NCBI GenBank assembly: GCA_003164075.1
Contig: PLRZ01000183.1
Location: 1 to 5,499, forward strand
Direction: 5' to 3'
From: Bryobacterales bacterium
Lineage (GTDB): Bacteria; Acidobacteriota; Terriglobia; Bryobacterales; Bryobacteraceae
DNA: 5,499 bases
Under the pieces are notes generated by a model, which saw nothing but the letters and a program-made list of their open reading frames with translations, did not search any database and had not been told where the DNA came from. Shown one piece after another: positions 5,023 to 5,499 of this stretch (within the stretch, counting starts at the first letter, position 1; each line of letters starts with the position of its first letter). A program made the position numbers and the translations under genes.

Positions 5023-5499
5023 CCAGAGCCTGGCAGCCTTGCTGGCCATCCTTCTTCTTGCGGCGATCACCAGCCCGGTGGCCTCCGACGGATCGCGCAT
5101 CTTCCTCGAAATCGGCAACCTCACCGATATTCTGCGGCAGATTTCGCTCATCGGGATGATCTCGCTGGCCATGACGTTCGTGATTCTGACGGGCGGGATC
5201 GATCTCAGCGTGGGCAGCACTCTGGCGCTCTCCACGGCGCTCACGGCGATGGGGCTGACGCGCCTGTGGCCCACCGCTTCCTACGGCAGCCACATCGCGC
5301 TGGCGATTGCCATGGCCGTCGCGCTTTCCACACTGGCCGGCGCCCTGAACGGCGTGGCCATCGCCACCCTCAGGGTCCAGCCGTTCATCGTGACGCTGGC
5401 CTCCATGATCGGTCTGCGCGGCCTCGCGAAATGGCTGACCGACAACGAGAATATCGACATCGGTTTTGGACGCGACGTGGCGGCGCGGTTCGCCGAACT
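5000..5499 (+). CDS. sugar ABC transporter permease (RbsC type), 3' truncated by window
   Basis: The inner-membrane permease partner of the preceding ATPase. 166 complete codons are present and the frame is open at the window end, about half of the usual 310-340 residues. After a short basic start (MRPILRRAQ) comes a first membrane segment (about 11-24). Next are the family-typical NLTDILRQISLIGMISLAMT stretch and the hallmark TGGIDLSVGS (64-73). A further membrane segment (about 95-115, LAIAMAVALSTLAGALNG) and the conserved PFIVTL (129-133 for FIVTL) follow. The ATG at 5000 overlaps the TGA of the small ORF, so translation is probably coupled to it. Upstream is GGGGG in place of a canonical Shine-Dalgarno. 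In most such operons the permease follows the ATPase directly; here 184 bases separate them. Confidence 0.92.
   Translation, partial: MRPILRRAQSLAALLAILLLAAITSPVASDGSRIFLEIGNLTDILRQISLIGMISLAMTFVILTGGIDLSVGSTLALSTALTAMGLTRLWPTASYGSHIALAIAMAVALSTLAGALNGVAIATLRVQPFIVTLASMIGLRGLAKWLTDNENIDIGFGRDVAARFAE

Noticed and set aside
4714..5293. Two overlapping minus-strand frames across the ATPase-permease junction.
   Set aside because: They are antisense to the permease hallmark motif and low in complexity; no start signals were seen.

Overview
The window is GC-rich bacterial chromosomal DNA. It carries an insertion sequence, a small regulatory gene pair facing a VOC-fold gene, and the start of a sugar ABC transporter operon. 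The combination of a PadR regulator, a Cdd1-type helix-hairpin-helix protein, an RbsA/RbsC-type transporter and a GC-rich intergenic palindrome recalls Acidobacteriota of the Solibacter/Bryobacter type. That placement is inference from general impression; there is no marker gene here.

Layout. Positions 1 to about 1560 hold an IS110-family element whose DEDD/serine recombinase is on the minus strand (62-1420). The non-coding DNA ahead of the recombinase (from 1421) is where a bridge RNA would be expected. Positions 1559-1905 hold no confident gene: there is a possible decayed plus-strand coding remnant and a plus-strand terminator-like hairpin. On the minus strand, 2855 to 1906 encodes a Cdd1-like protein followed by an overlapping PadR-family regulator. 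Facing them on the plus strand are a VOC/glyoxalase-fold protein (2905-3291), a two-domain sugar ABC ATPase (3319-4815) and the first half of the matching permease (5000 to the window end).

Regulation. The divergent interval holds a 25-bp near-perfect palindrome (2882-2906) that covers the predicted -10 elements of two back-to-back promoters. The plus promoter is placed so that the VOC mRNA would be leaderless. The simplest reading is that the PadR protein binds this site and controls both its own operon and the VOC gene, and perhaps the transporter 27 bp downstream.

The most unusual structure is the ATPase-permease junction. A 53-bp segment containing the end of the ATPase gene, the TGATG stop/start overlap and the start of the permease gene occurs twice, 185 bp apart (45/53 identical, all eight differences transitions). 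The DNA between the copies carries a GC-rich palindrome of the dispersed-repeat kind and is read through by a 61-codon ORF that overlaps its neighbours by TGATG at both ends. An insertion/duplication has therefore split the operon without breaking the chain of stop/start couplings.

No CRISPR array, tRNA or rRNA was seen.
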